Positions 1-7,745 of a stretch of 9,753 nt of DNA are shown one piece after another. Every line of letters begins with the position of its first letter. Position 1 is the stretch's first letter. The stretch spans positions 1-9,753 of the forward strand of contig CBCYMK010000036.1 of the NCBI GenBank assembly GCA_965183875.1. The letters run 5' to 3'. The position numbers and the translations under genes were made by a program. The DNA comes from UBA6772 sp965183875 (lineage in GTDB: Bacteria > Bacteroidota > Bacteroidia > Flavobacteriales > UBA7430). The notes beneath the pieces were generated by a model. It ran no database searches, had not been told where the DNA came from, and saw only the letters and a list, made by a program, of their open reading frames with translations.

Positions 1-22
1 TAGGTTGCTGTGAGTTATCTCT

Positions 23-1864
23 CTATCGTTTGATTTTCTTACGTACTAAACCATTATCATATAACTCTATGTATACAGTACCTGGTAGAAGTGTTTGTAC
101 TTTCACCTCTTGGCCTAAGAGATTAATAGTTTGTACTAATATTCCACTTGTTTGTTTAATAGGTTCATTTATTGATACTTCAAGACTATCTATATTAATA
201 GAAAAGCTGTAGAGTGGATTACCTTCATTTTTATATTCAACATTTAAACTATTATTGAATGTATAATGATCAAATGGTTTAGATACTCTAATTTTCACTT
301 TCACTTCATCTGATAGTAATTCAGCATCCGGTTTTAGCATACTAAGTGATACCCATGCTATATCTTCGAATACTTTCTTTTGATTCACAAAAGAACTCAT
401 GTCTAAAAGTCTTGTATAAAGTGGATGCAGAGTTTCGTCATTACCTTCGTACTTAGAGTAGGTAACATATAGATAGTGTTTACCACCAAATATTACATCT
501 TGCTCGTACACTGGATCATCTGAGTCTCCCTCTAGTTCTACTGAACTTGGATTCCACATCATATCATCTCCGTTGTAATCATCTAAATCAGTAGCTTCTC
601 CAAACATCATATTTAAGCGTATTCCTTTTTCTAAATCAATTGCATATCCTGGAAACCAAGAAAACCCTGTTCCTGTATTATCAGGGGTACCATATTTATC
701 AACTGATGGATTTGTTTTTAATTTCATCCTGTTTTCTGAGTTACCTGTTTCTATAACAGGTACACGTGTCCAAAGGGATTTATCAGAAGTATAAACGATG
801 TCTACTGAATTTAACTTATTTAGTTTCTCCCCTCTTCCTATGGATGGGCTATGTTCAAATGGTATATTTTCTTTTGTGTATCCAACTAACCTATAAGGTG
901 CCCAAGCACCATTAATTACATTTTCGAATACTTCATTTTCATCTTCCCAATTCCCGTTAAAACCACTATTCCCCATATCAATTAATGTTGGACTCCATGG
1001 ATCGTCTAGCGCAATCTTATCAGTTCCAGAACGTATCCAATTATATGGGCTTATTTTAATTGAATCATCTATTATCCATAATTTATCACTGTCGTAAATG
1101 TATGTCAACCAATTCGACTCAGTCATATACGAATCGATGAAGCCATTATTTACAGATAGATCATCTCCAATATCTATCACTTGGTTGATTTGTATATCAA
1201 ATCCCCAATTATTTAATTCTATAGCTTCGTTTATTCCTGTGGTAGTTGTTATTAATTCTGTAACCTCCGTATTTAGGTGTTTTAGTAACCAAGTAAATTC
1301 ATTATCCTCTTCATTCTCGTAGAGTCTTCTTAATTCATAGCTTCCTTCAGTAACTTCGTTAGTATCATTTATATGAATTATGAATGGACCGTAATTCTGT
1401 TTGTACTTAATTTTTTGTTTCTCAAAATTATCTCTTATATATTCATAGCTTTCTTCAGTTAATTCTAATGCTCTACCTGCTGAACCTATTCCTTCTATTC
1501 TTTCTATTTGGACTCCTACTGCTGAGCTTGAATGTAATATGTAGGGTACGTGTATATTTAAAAGGTAAGTGTCTTGTCCACAATCATTCGTAAGAGTTAT
1601 GTATACGGTGTAGTCTCCTGGGTTTTGGTAATGATGTACTGGGCTACTCATATTTGATGTGTTTCCATCGTTAAAATCCCATAGTACTTGAGTGTTATTA
1701 CCAACTATCATACTAATTGGAATGTTAAACTGTATAGGATATTCCATAGCAAGACCATAATTTTCTGTAAGCACAGTATAATTAGCTAGTGTCGCATTAG
1801 GTTCGATACATGGCATTTCAAAACAATTATCAAATAAATCTTGTATATAATCATCGTCAACCAT
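23..1864 (-). CDS. C-terminal half of split T9SS surface protein (PKD-like domain, sorting domain)
   Basis: This is a 613-residue open frame counted from the first ATG. That Met is probably not a real start: the frame stays open upstream to about 1951 and continues the preceding half, and the fragment has no signal peptide. The first residues (DDDYIQDLFDNCFEMPC) match the point where related proteins pass into their C-terminal half. Residues ~40-105 form a PKD-like beta-sandwich, with LWDFNDGNTS (61-70) and HHYQNPGDYTVYITLTN (78-94) as hallmarks. The central ~400 residues are Asp/Asn/Trp-rich and I do not recognise a fold. The last ~60 residues (VSINEPIKQ, then INLLGQEVK, then GTVYIEL and a basic KKIKR end) form a T9SS type A sorting domain, which directs passage across the outer membrane. 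As a separate product it could not enter the Sec pathway. The stop TAG at 25-23 is close to the window edge, so its terminator is not seen. Confidence 0.75.
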   Translation of the reverse strand: MVDDDYIQDLFDNCFEMPCIEPNATLANYTVLTENYGLAMEYPIQFNIPISMIVGNNTQVLWDFNDGNTSNMSSPVHHYQNPGDYTVYITLTNDCGQDTYLLNIHVPYILHSSSAVGVQIERIEGIGSAGRALELTEESYEYIRDNFEKQKIKYKQNYGPFIIHINDTNEVTEGSYELRRLYENEEDNEFTWLLKHLNTEVTELITTTTGINEAIELNNWGFDIQINQVIDIGDDLSVNNGFIDSYMTESNWLTYIYDSDKLWIIDDSIKISPYNWIRSGTDKIALDDPWSPTLIDMGNSGFNGNWEDENEVFENVINGAWAPYRLVGYTKENIPFEHSPSIGRGEKLNKLNSVDIVYTSDKSLWTRVPVIETGNSENRMKLKTNPSVDKYGTPDNTGTGFSWFPGYAIDLEKGIRLNMMFGEATDLDDYNGDDMMWNPSSVELEGDSDDPVYEQDVIFGGKHYLYVTYSKYEGNDETLHPLYTRLLDMSSFVNQKKVFEDIAWVSLSMLKPDAELLSDEVKVKIRVSKPFDHYTFNNSLNVEYKNEGNPLYSFSINIDSLEVSINEPIKQTSGILVQTINLLGQEVKVQTLLPGTVYIELYDNGLVRKKIKR

Positions 1865-1935
1865 AAGTTTTTCAACTGAACCCCTAGCTCCTGCTGTATC
1901 TGTTCGTGACCATATGAGTGCTGTTGTAATGTTTT

Positions 1936-3444
1936 TTATAGCTCCGGGTTCCTAGTAAATGCTCCTACAGATTGAACGAATCGCCTGTCAGCAGGTACAT
2001 TCCCTGCTGATTGTTCTAACCAAGGTGAGCAATTCTCATTAGTTTCATCATCTGCAAACATAAAATTAGTGATTGGATTTTCTTGATTTCGACCATCTCC
2101 ACAGCTCGTTAATTGTAGATTATCTTTCCATATAGATTTTAAATAGTTGTAATACCCTTGCGGGCTTTGTGGAAACCCTGTTACGCTATGATCATTATTA
2201 TAGTATAAGAAATTAGACATGATAATTCTTTCTCCTGCTTCATCTATTGTACCGTCTCGATTATTATCTATACCATCGTTTTCATCAGCTAAAGGTCCTT
2301 GCAAAAAATCTAAACCAATTGCTGGTGGATTTGCTCCATAACCTACAGCACTTCCATCATCTTCATCTCCATTATAGGTATATCCCAATCCTCTTTCAAT
2401 ATTACTACCAACATAATCATCTTGATAATCTCCTAAGTCAGCGTCCACATTAACACCAAAATACATTTCATTTAATGCCTGATGAGATCTGTTTATTAAT
2501 TTATAATTGTAAAATGTTGTATAGTCTATAGCATCTATTTCTGTTTCTGCAAAGGCATAAGCTTGTGCTTGAATTTCTAATCCCATAGCCATTACTGAAC
2601 CTGACTCTCCGTGTGTATTCCCAACATCATTAAACACATACCACAAGTTCTGATCGCCACTTAAGAAGTTTCCAGATGAACAATCTATAGAATTGTCTAG
2701 ATTAAATTCAGGGTAATCTCCAGCTAATGGATTGTAGAATTGATCGCCGTCTACATCTCTAAATGGCGCCAAGACTTCCAAGTTGTAATATGGATTTGTT
2801 TGTACTATACTATCTTCTCCTGTAAATACATTTTCTGAATTGTCGTGAATTCTATTTCCTGGATAGTCTATAATACTTGCTGGTATGGTGTAGTTAGGGA
2901 ATTCTGCCTCAGGGTTTGTAGAATTATTGTAGGCAATATAGTCTAGGACTTCATTTCTATTCACTTCAAAATGTCTATCGTAATACGAACAAACCTCTTC
3001 TGTAGTTGTTCCATAGTTTGGGTTTTCTACTTGGTTTTCTCCATCCATTATTAATCTTTGATTATTAATGGGGCCAGCCCAAAAATCAGAACCTCCTTCT
3101 CTAAATTTTTGTGCCGCAACTTTTAGGTTGTCCTCATCATCGATAGCACCTAACCATAAGCCACCATTAAATATAGAGTGTTTACCACTACCTTTCGGTA
3201 CCTCGTAGACTGCTTGAGTTAGATCCCACCACATATCTCCAGCATTAAGCATTATCGTTGAGACTTTTCCAATATCTAAATGTGTTTGTGCGGTTGGCTC
3301 AAAACAATTTGCTTGTTCCTGACTATATCCATACTGAAATTGAGATAAGAGAACAATAATTAAGCAAAGTCCTCTTTTTTTTATTGGTATTAATGTTATT
3401 TTATTAAGTAATGATTGTCTGATAATTGCACTTTTCTTTTTCAT
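1936..3444 (-). CDS. N-terminal half of split T9SS surface protein (secreted, Ca-site-like motifs)
   Basis: This is a 502-residue product with a long, basic signal peptide: Lys/Arg-rich residues 1-24, hydrophobic core GLCLIIVLL (25-33), and probable cleavage near SQ at 41-42. The mature part opens with Cys47 and an MWWD motif (71-74), followed by KHSIFNGGLWLGAID (88-102). This arrangement is known to me from large flavobacterial proteins annotated only as 'T9SS C-terminal target domain-containing'. Two Asp/Asn-rich segments, RDVDGDQFYNP (229-239) and DENDGIDNNRDGTIDE (387-402), resemble calcium-binding EF-hand or thrombospondin-3-like loops. No catalytic motif is visible. The ATG at 3444 is preceded by an A/T-rich leader without a Shine-Dalgarno, as usual in Bacteroidota. 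The reading frame ends early because of the frameshift, so this half alone lacks the PKD-like and sorting domains and would be stuck in the periplasm if made. Exact function is unknown. Confidence 0.8.
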   Translation of the reverse strand: MKKKSAIIRQSLLNKITLIPIKKRGLCLIIVLLSQFQYGYSQEQANCFEPTAQTHLDIGKVSTIMLNAGDMWWDLTQAVYEVPKGSGKHSIFNGGLWLGAIDDEDNLKVAAQKFREGGSDFWAGPINNQRLIMDGENQVENPNYGTTTEEVCSYYDRHFEVNRNEVLDYIAYNNSTNPEAEFPNYTIPASIIDYPGNRIHDNSENVFTGEDSIVQTNPYYNLEVLAPFRDVDGDQFYNPLAGDYPEFNLDNSIDCSSGNFLSGDQNLWYVFNDVGNTHGESGSVMAMGLEIQAQAYAFAETEIDAIDYTTFYNYKLINRSHQALNEMYFGVNVDADLGDYQDDYVGSNIERGLGYTYNGDEDDGSAVGYGANPPAIGLDFLQGPLADENDGIDNNRDGTIDEAGERIIMSNFLYYNNDHSVTGFPQSPQGYYNYLKSIWKDNLQLTSCGDGRNQENPITNFMFADDETNENCSPWLEQSAGNVPADRRFVQSVGAFTRNPEL

Positions 3445-3470
3445 ATTATAAATGTTTAATTACATGAGGT

Positions 3471-3501
3471 TTAAGATACTAATTTTATTTAGCATTACAA
3501 A
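3471..3501 (-). promoter_or_regulatory. Candidate Bacteroidota-type promoter for the split surface-protein gene
   Basis: On the minus strand a TTTG (3501-3498) is followed after 19 nt by TATCTTAA (3478-3471). This resembles the Bacteroidota primary sigma pattern TTTG-N19-TAnnTTTG, with a weak last part of the -7 box. The site lies 26 nt before the ATG at 3444, leaving a short leader. Such short A/T-rich motifs arise often by chance in DNA this A/T-rich, so the call is tentative. Confidence 0.35.
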
Positions 3502-3639
3502 CTCATTAATTTGACGAATGAATTTACTACTCATAAGATTGAAAAGTTAGACAGTAATTATAGGAGCGTTTTTGAATTAGCTGTTTTTTATACTAATTAG
3601 ATATTTTGTATCTTCATTTGATTTTTAAAACTATCTACA

Positions 3640-4968
3640 ATGAAGTATATCTACACTATTCTATTATTTGCTTTTACTAGTATTTCATTAAACGCACAGC
3701 AGAGTTATAATATGTCTTTTCTAGGAAATCTAGAGTACCAATATGGTCTAAATGATGTTTGGGGCTATGTAGATAAAGACGGAAATGAATTCGCAATTGT
3801 GGGTGTTGTTAATGGTACCTCCATAGTAGATGTAACCGATCCTACTAACCCAGTAGAAAAAGTTTTTATTCCAGGACCTACTTCAACCTGGAGAGACATG
3901 AAAACCTTTGGTGACTATGCTTATATAGTACACGACTCGTTCAGTAACGGAGAGTCTCAAGGTTTATTAATTGTTGATTTGTCAGATATTTTAAGCGGAT
4001 CGGTTTCTATAAATTCGATCTTGAGTATTGACTATTCTAGGTTTCACAATATCTATATCGATGAAAATGGTATTGCTTATTTATTTGGTGGTGACTATGA
4101 TAATGGTGGAGTATTGATGTATGATTTAAATCTAGACCCCGAAAACCCTGTATTCTTAGGTAGTTTTGAAGAAACCTATTTACACGATGGAATGGTTAGA
4201 GGCGATACACTTTGGGGCTCTGCTGTATATGATGGTTTGTTAATGGCTATTGATGTATCTGACAAAACAAATCCAGTAATCATCGGTACGGTATCTACTC
4301 CTCATAATTTTACGCATAATGCATGGGTCTCTGACGATGGAAACACTGTTTTTACAACCGATGAAGTTGCAGGTGCATCTATAGCTGCGGTCGATGTTTC
4401 GGATATAACAAATATGACTGTTGTAGACCAAATTCAATCATGGAGTCCAGAAATAAACGTAATACCTCACAATACCCACGTGCTAGGTAAGTACCTAGTT
4501 ACTTCTTATTATTGTGATGGAGTAACGGTGGTAGATGCTTCTGATCCAACCAACTTACAGGAAGTAGCTTATTATGATACTTCCGACTCTACAGGTGGAA
4601 CATTTTCTGGCGCATGGGGTGCTTATCCATATTTGCCATCTGGTAATATTTTGGTTACTGATAGACAGAATGGTCTCTTTGTACTTTCTGTAGACAACCT
4701 GGAGTTTTCAAGCCAACAATTAGAATCTCTTTTGCATATTGACCTATTCCCAAACCCAAGTAATTCATTTTTTACAATTAGCACAAATGCTGTTAATTGG
4801 GAAACGCTACTTGTTTACGATATTCAAGGTAAACTTATAGAATCAATAGAGAATACAGAGCTGTATAATACACTTACTATTGGCGAAGATTGGGTCTTTG
4901 GCACGTATATCTTATCGATAATAAATAAGGATAATAATAAGATTAACTATAAACTCATAAAGAAATAG
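3640..4968 (+). CDS. Choice-of-anchor B family LVIVD-repeat protein with T9SS sorting domain
   Basis: This is a 442-residue secreted protein. Residues 1-20 are a clear signal peptide (MKYIYTILLFAFTSISLNAQ). Residues ~35-350 hold repeated beta-propeller-like LVIVD strands of the form G-x-hydrophobic-VD-x-SDP-x-NP: GTSIVDVTDPTNPVE (59-73), GLLIVDLSD (108-116), GVLMYDLNLDPENPV (157-171), GLLMAIDVSDKTNPV (199-213), SIAAVDVSDITN (247-258) and GVTVVDASDPTN (294-305). The segment NDVWGYVDKDGNEFAIVGVV (38-57), with FIPGPTSTWRD following (76-86), is typical of the choice-of-anchor B family, whose members share the repeat body but differ in the C-terminal anchor. Here the anchor (~365-442, IDLFPNP ... 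LLVYDIQGKLI ... GTYILSI ... KLIKK) is a T9SS type A sorting domain. The family has no established biochemical role; binding at the cell surface is an inference. The next gene starts 38 nt downstream on the same strand, so co-transcription is likely. The ATG has an A/T-rich leader without Shine-Dalgarno. Confidence 0.9.
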   Translation: MKYIYTILLFAFTSISLNAQQSYNMSFLGNLEYQYGLNDVWGYVDKDGNEFAIVGVVNGTSIVDVTDPTNPVEKVFIPGPTSTWRDMKTFGDYAYIVHDSFSNGESQGLLIVDLSDILSGSVSINSILSIDYSRFHNIYIDENGIAYLFGGDYDNGGVLMYDLNLDPENPVFLGSFEETYLHDGMVRGDTLWGSAVYDGLLMAIDVSDKTNPVIIGTVSTPHNFTHNAWVSDDGNTVFTTDEVAGASIAAVDVSDITNMTVVDQIQSWSPEINVIPHNTHVLGKYLVTSYYCDGVTVVDASDPTNLQEVAYYDTSDSTGGTFSGAWGAYPYLPSGNILVTDRQNGLFVLSVDNLEFSSQQLESLLHIDLFPNPSNSFFTISTNAVNWETLLVYDIQGKLIESIENTELYNTLTIGEDWVFGTYILSIINKDNNKINYKLIKK

Positions 4969-5006
4969 TCTATAGTTCAATACCGTAACATCTAAATCCA
5001 TATATA

Positions 5007-7205
5007 ATGAAAACACAATTACTTAGTTTAGCATTTATTATTTCGGGGGGAATAAGTACGCTATTTGCACAGGCACCTTTATTCTTTTCTGAATATGCCG
5101 AAGGTTCATCAAATAATAAATACCTAGAAATTTACAATCCAACAGATTCAGCAGTTTCATTGGAGAATTATGCATTTCCAAATGTAGCTAATGCGCCTTC
5201 TGTTATAGGAGAACATGAAAATTGGAATACCTTTCCAGATAGTGGGGCGATTATTAGTCCTGGTGAAGTTTATATCATTTGTCATCCATCAGCAGATTCT
5301 ACTATTTTAGCATTGGCTAGTCATACTCACAGTTATTTGAGTAACGGAGACGATGGATATGCGCTTGTTTACGGAACAGAATCTGATTATCAAATTCTCG
5401 ATTTTATAGGTGACTTTAACGGTGACCCTGGATCTGGTTGGGAAGTAGCTGGAGTTTCTAATGGTACGAAAGACCATACTTTAGTGCGTAAGTTTTCTGT
5501 AAGTCAAGGGAATTCCGATTGGACTGCATCTGCAGGAACCAATACCGAAGACAGTGAATGGATTGTATTCGACCAGGATGTATGGTCTTATTTAGGTTCT
5601 CATACAGAATTGGTAATTGCTGCAGGTTGTACAGATGAAGCTGCAATAAATTTCTGTGTAGATTGTACACAAGACGACGGTTCTTGTACGTATCCAGAAT
5701 TGATCCTTAGTATTGCAGAAATTCAAGGTATGCAAGACGAATCCCCTTATTTAGGGCAAATGGTAACGACTACAGGTTTGGTGGTAGCTAAATCGGAAAC
5801 TACTTTCTTTTTACAAGACACAATAGGTGCCTGGAATGGTATTTATGTGTATTCTTCAAATGAGTCTTTAGTGGTAGGTAATAAAATTAGTATTACTGCT
5901 TTTGTTGATGAGTATAGTGGAGTAACACAGCTTTCGGATGTAAACTCTATTACCATTTTAAGTTCTGAATTTACCAATTTACCCACAATTATTTCTGCAG
6001 ATATGCTAAACACTGAGGCTTACGAAGGTGTATTAGTTACAATTGATACACTTAAGTGTATTACAGAAGTGAATAATTATGGTGAAGCTGAATTAGCGGG
6101 AACTACAGATACCATTATTTCTGACGATATGTTCTTTGACTTTACTCCAATTTTAGGTGCCTACTATAGCGTAACTGGAGTTGTGAATTATTCGTATGGA
6201 AACTATAAAATTAACCCTCGTTGGGAATCTGATATAGTAGCATATATTGAGGGTTGTATGGATTCTACAATGGCTAATTTTAATCCTATTGCAAATTTAG
6301 AATTAGATGAATCTTGCATAGAAGTGAATTATATTGCTGGTTGTACTGATCCAACAGCTTTAAATTATTGTGCGGAATGTAATGCTGATGATGGTTCTTG
6401 TGAGTACGAGATGGAAGTTTTAGAACTTACTATTGCCGAAATTCAAGGAATGACAGATAGCTCTCCTTACGAAGGACAAGTAGTAAGTACTTCGGGAACT
6501 GTTATCGCAGTAGCTTCTACTGGGTACTTTATACAAGATGCTGTTGCTGCTTGGTCGGGTATCTTTGTTTACGATTCTGTAAATACGGTTGAAATGGATT
6601 TTGAATTTTCTATTCAAGCTGAAGTAGCTGAGTTCTATGGTATGACTCAATTGAAAAATGTGACTTCTTTTGAAACGCTAAATGCATTTCCTATAGCTGA
6701 ATTTGAGTCGCTTACTATTCTTCCTCCACCAATTACAGAAGATTACGAAGGATGTTTAGTTACTATTGCAGGTTCTTGCTCTGCAGCTAATAATTCTTAT
6801 GGTGAGGCGGAGTTTATGGCTGGATTTGAAGGAGAAAACTTCATGACAAACGACTTGATGTTTTTGTATGATTTTGAAGTTTCAACATACTATGAAATTA
6901 CTGGTGTTGTAGAATATTCTTTTGGGGAGTATAAAGTATGTCCGAGAGATATTAATGATATTTATACAGATGTGTCTGTTCCAGAATACGATGCAGCTAA
7001 CACAAGTATAAAAATGCTTTCTAATGTATTACAGATAGAATCTACTGTTGTAGGACAACAAGAATTTAAGATTTACAATATCTTAGGTGAATCTGTTTTA
7101 GAGGGTGTTTTTGATACTCAATTAGCATTGCCTTTACACTATTTACAAACCGCTACTTATATAGTGAAAGTTGGTTCGTTTAGCCAAATGGTATTTGTAC
7201 CCTAA
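5007..7205 (+). CDS. Lamin-tail protein with two Cys-rich/OB-fold-like repeats and a T9SS-type C-terminus
   Basis: This is a 732-residue secreted protein with a signal peptide at 1-22 (hydrophobic core LLSLAFIISGG, ending LFAQ). Residues ~23-200 are a lamin-tail domain: LFFSEYAEGSSNNKYLEIYN (25-44), then SPGEVYIIC (84-92), then NGDDGYALVY (113-122). Next come Cys-rich motif 1 (207-227), OB-like domain 1 (~232-414), a short Cys motif (416-437), Cys-rich motif 3 (445-465) and OB-like domain 2 (~472-652). The OB-like domains share SIAEIQGM/TIAEIQGM, SPY.G..V...G.V, FF.QD/YFIQD, AW.GI.VY, YGEAE, YY..TGVV.YS.G.YK. They resemble the YhcR-type OB-fold found with lamin-tail domains in extracellular nucleases. 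No endonuclease/exonuclease/phosphatase domain follows, so binding to extracellular DNA or glycans is only an inference. The tail (~665-732, LQIESTVVGQQEFKIYNILG ... TYIVKVG) is a T9SS type A-like domain but ends MVFVP, without the usual basic residues. Confidence 0.85.
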   Translation: MKTQLLSLAFIISGGISTLFAQAPLFFSEYAEGSSNNKYLEIYNPTDSAVSLENYAFPNVANAPSVIGEHENWNTFPDSGAIISPGEVYIICHPSADSTILALASHTHSYLSNGDDGYALVYGTESDYQILDFIGDFNGDPGSGWEVAGVSNGTKDHTLVRKFSVSQGNSDWTASAGTNTEDSEWIVFDQDVWSYLGSHTELVIAAGCTDEAAINFCVDCTQDDGSCTYPELILSIAEIQGMQDESPYLGQMVTTTGLVVAKSETTFFLQDTIGAWNGIYVYSSNESLVVGNKISITAFVDEYSGVTQLSDVNSITILSSEFTNLPTIISADMLNTEAYEGVLVTIDTLKCITEVNNYGEAELAGTTDTIISDDMFFDFTPILGAYYSVTGVVNYSYGNYKINPRWESDIVAYIEGCMDSTMANFNPIANLELDESCIEVNYIAGCTDPTALNYCAECNADDGSCEYEMEVLELTIAEIQGMTDSSPYEGQVVSTSGTVIAVASTGYFIQDAVAAWSGIFVYDSVNTVEMDFEFSIQAEVAEFYGMTQLKNVTSFETLNAFPIAEFESLTILPPPITEDYEGCLVTIAGSCSAANNSYGEAEFMAGFEGENFMTNDLMFLYDFEVSTYYEITGVVEYSFGEYKVCPRDINDIYTDVSVPEYDAANTSIKMLSNVLQIESTVVGQQEFKIYNILGESVLEGVFDTQLALPLHYLQTATYIVKVGSFSQMVFVP
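5625..6962 (+). repeat. Internal tandem duplication: two ~240-residue Cys-rich + OB-like units
   Basis: Within the lamin-tail protein, residues 207-414 (5625-6248) and 445-652 (6339-6962) are two copies of the same arrangement with a period of 238-240 residues. The Cys-rich lead-in has identical cysteine spacing in both (C-x8-C-x2-C-x6-C). The following domain keeps the same order of conserved blocks, from AEIQGM to GVV.YS.G.YK..PR. The protein copies are diverged, and I see no long DNA identity, so the duplication is old rather than a recent slippage event. Confidence 0.85.
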
Positions 7206-7223
7206 TAAAAATCTATTTTAAAC

Positions 7224-7255
7224 AAAAATGCCCTCGATTTCTCGAGGGCATTTTT
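7224..7255. terminator. Bidirectional rho-independent terminator between convergent genes
   Basis: A perfect 10-bp stem, ATGCCCTCGA against TCGAGGGCAT (7228-7237 with 7242-7251), closes on a TTTC loop. It is flanked by an A-run on the left (7224-7228) and a T-run on the right (7251-7256). On the plus strand it ends the lamin-tail gene, which stops at 7205. On the minus strand it lies 19 nt past the end of the SUI1 gene, which stops at 7275. Both strands give a GC-rich hairpin followed by U residues. Confidence 0.93.
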
Positions 7256-7274
7256 TATTTCATAAAGAATAAGA

Positions 7275-7619
7275 CTAACCGCCTTTCTTCTTAGCTTTAA
7301 AATTCATTTCTAAAAGCTTGGCTAATATCTTATCTCTAAAATCTCCTTGGAGTAAAATTTCACCATCCTTAACTGTACCACCAACACCACAAAAAGATTT
7401 TAGTTTTTTACCTAATTCTTTAAGGTCATCTGTAGTTCCCACAAAATCGATAATTGCGGTAACAACTTTACCTCCTTTTTTACGGTCTAAAACTATGCGT
7501 AAATCTTGTTGGTTAGGTGGAAGTGTTTCCTGCTCAATATCATCGTCATACGAGTAGTCGTAATCTTGATTGGTTGAGTAAACTACACCAGTAATATCTT
7601 TCTTTTTGTTTTTTCCCAT
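7275..7619 (-). CDS. yciH: SUI1/YciH-type translation initiation factor (eIF1 homologue)
   Basis: This is a 114-residue protein starting at the ATG at 7619 (MGKNKKKDITGVVYSTN). The frame is open for 28 more codons, to an ATG at 7703, but that stretch (MSLDVEKSES...) looks like read-through of non-coding A/T-rich DNA, and known relatives from memory begin at MGK(K/N)KK. After a basic start and an acidic linker (DYDYSYDDDIEQE, 19-31), the SUI1 domain covers ~35-110. The block FCGVGGTVKDGEILLQGDFR (77-96) is the family signature of the eIF1/YciH beta-sheet. Eukaryotic eIF1 monitors start-codon selection on the small ribosomal subunit; the bacterial homologue is thought to act in initiation fidelity, but its role is less settled. 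It follows rimM on the same strand after 126 nt, fitting a translation cluster. It may have its own promoter, though I see no convincing one. Confidence 0.9.
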   Translation of the reverse strand: MGKNKKKDITGVVYSTNQDYDYSYDDDIEQETLPPNQQDLRIVLDRKKGGKVVTAIIDFVGTTDDLKELGKKLKSFCGVGGTVKDGEILLQGDFRDKILAKLLEMNFKAKKKGG

Positions 7620-7745
7620 CTTTTTTTTAAAAAAGTATCTGGTAGATAGTATCAAGTAATTAGTGTAAGATTTCGATTCAGACTTTTCAACGTCCAAGCT
7701 CAATTTTGTCTTTAACCTTCAACTTTAAATCTTTAGCATTTCTAC

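Larger units (their letters stand above)
23..3444 (-). pseudogene. Frameshifted gene for a ~1140-aa T9SS surface protein (both halves)
   Basis: The two minus-strand frames 1936-3444 and 23-1864 are halves of one gene. Reading on from the first half after a -1 shift near 1944-1948 gives GAIKNITTALIWSRTDTAGA and then seven more residues into the Met of the second half, with no stop. The whole span is 3422 nt, one short of 1141 codons, which fits a single missing base (for example CCCGGAG for CCCGGGAG). The shift must lie between 1951 and 1936: the second frame has a TAG at 1954-1952 and the first stops with TAA at 1938-1936. The join falls inside a region that, from memory of related flavobacterial proteins, is continuous (PADRRF.QS.G.FT..PGA....W.R). 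The gene is either truly broken or carries a sequencing or assembly error; the sequence alone cannot decide. Confidence 0.85.

Noticed and set aside
1098..1322. Plus-strand open frames inside the split surface-protein gene (also 30-212 and 2247-2453)
   Set aside because: They are shadows of the minus-strand coding frame, with no recognisable domain or upstream signals.
1931..1951. Programmed -1 ribosomal frameshift joining the two halves
   Set aside because: A classic slippery heptamer AAAAAAC is present (1937-1931), but in the first frame the stop TAA (1938-1936) is reached before it. The CCCGG just upstream is not a slippery site. A mutation or sequence error is simpler.
3569..3620. Promoter for the LVIVD-repeat gene
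   Set aside because: TTTG at 3571-3574 and partial -7 boxes at 3602-3609 and 3613-3620 exist, but none has the right spacing. A promoter must lie in this 195-nt divergent gap but I cannot place it.
7620..7703. Upstream start at 7703 for the SUI1 protein
   Set aside because: The extra 28 residues are unlike family members, run through an A/T homopolymer, and the basic MGKNKKK start at 7619 fits relatives.
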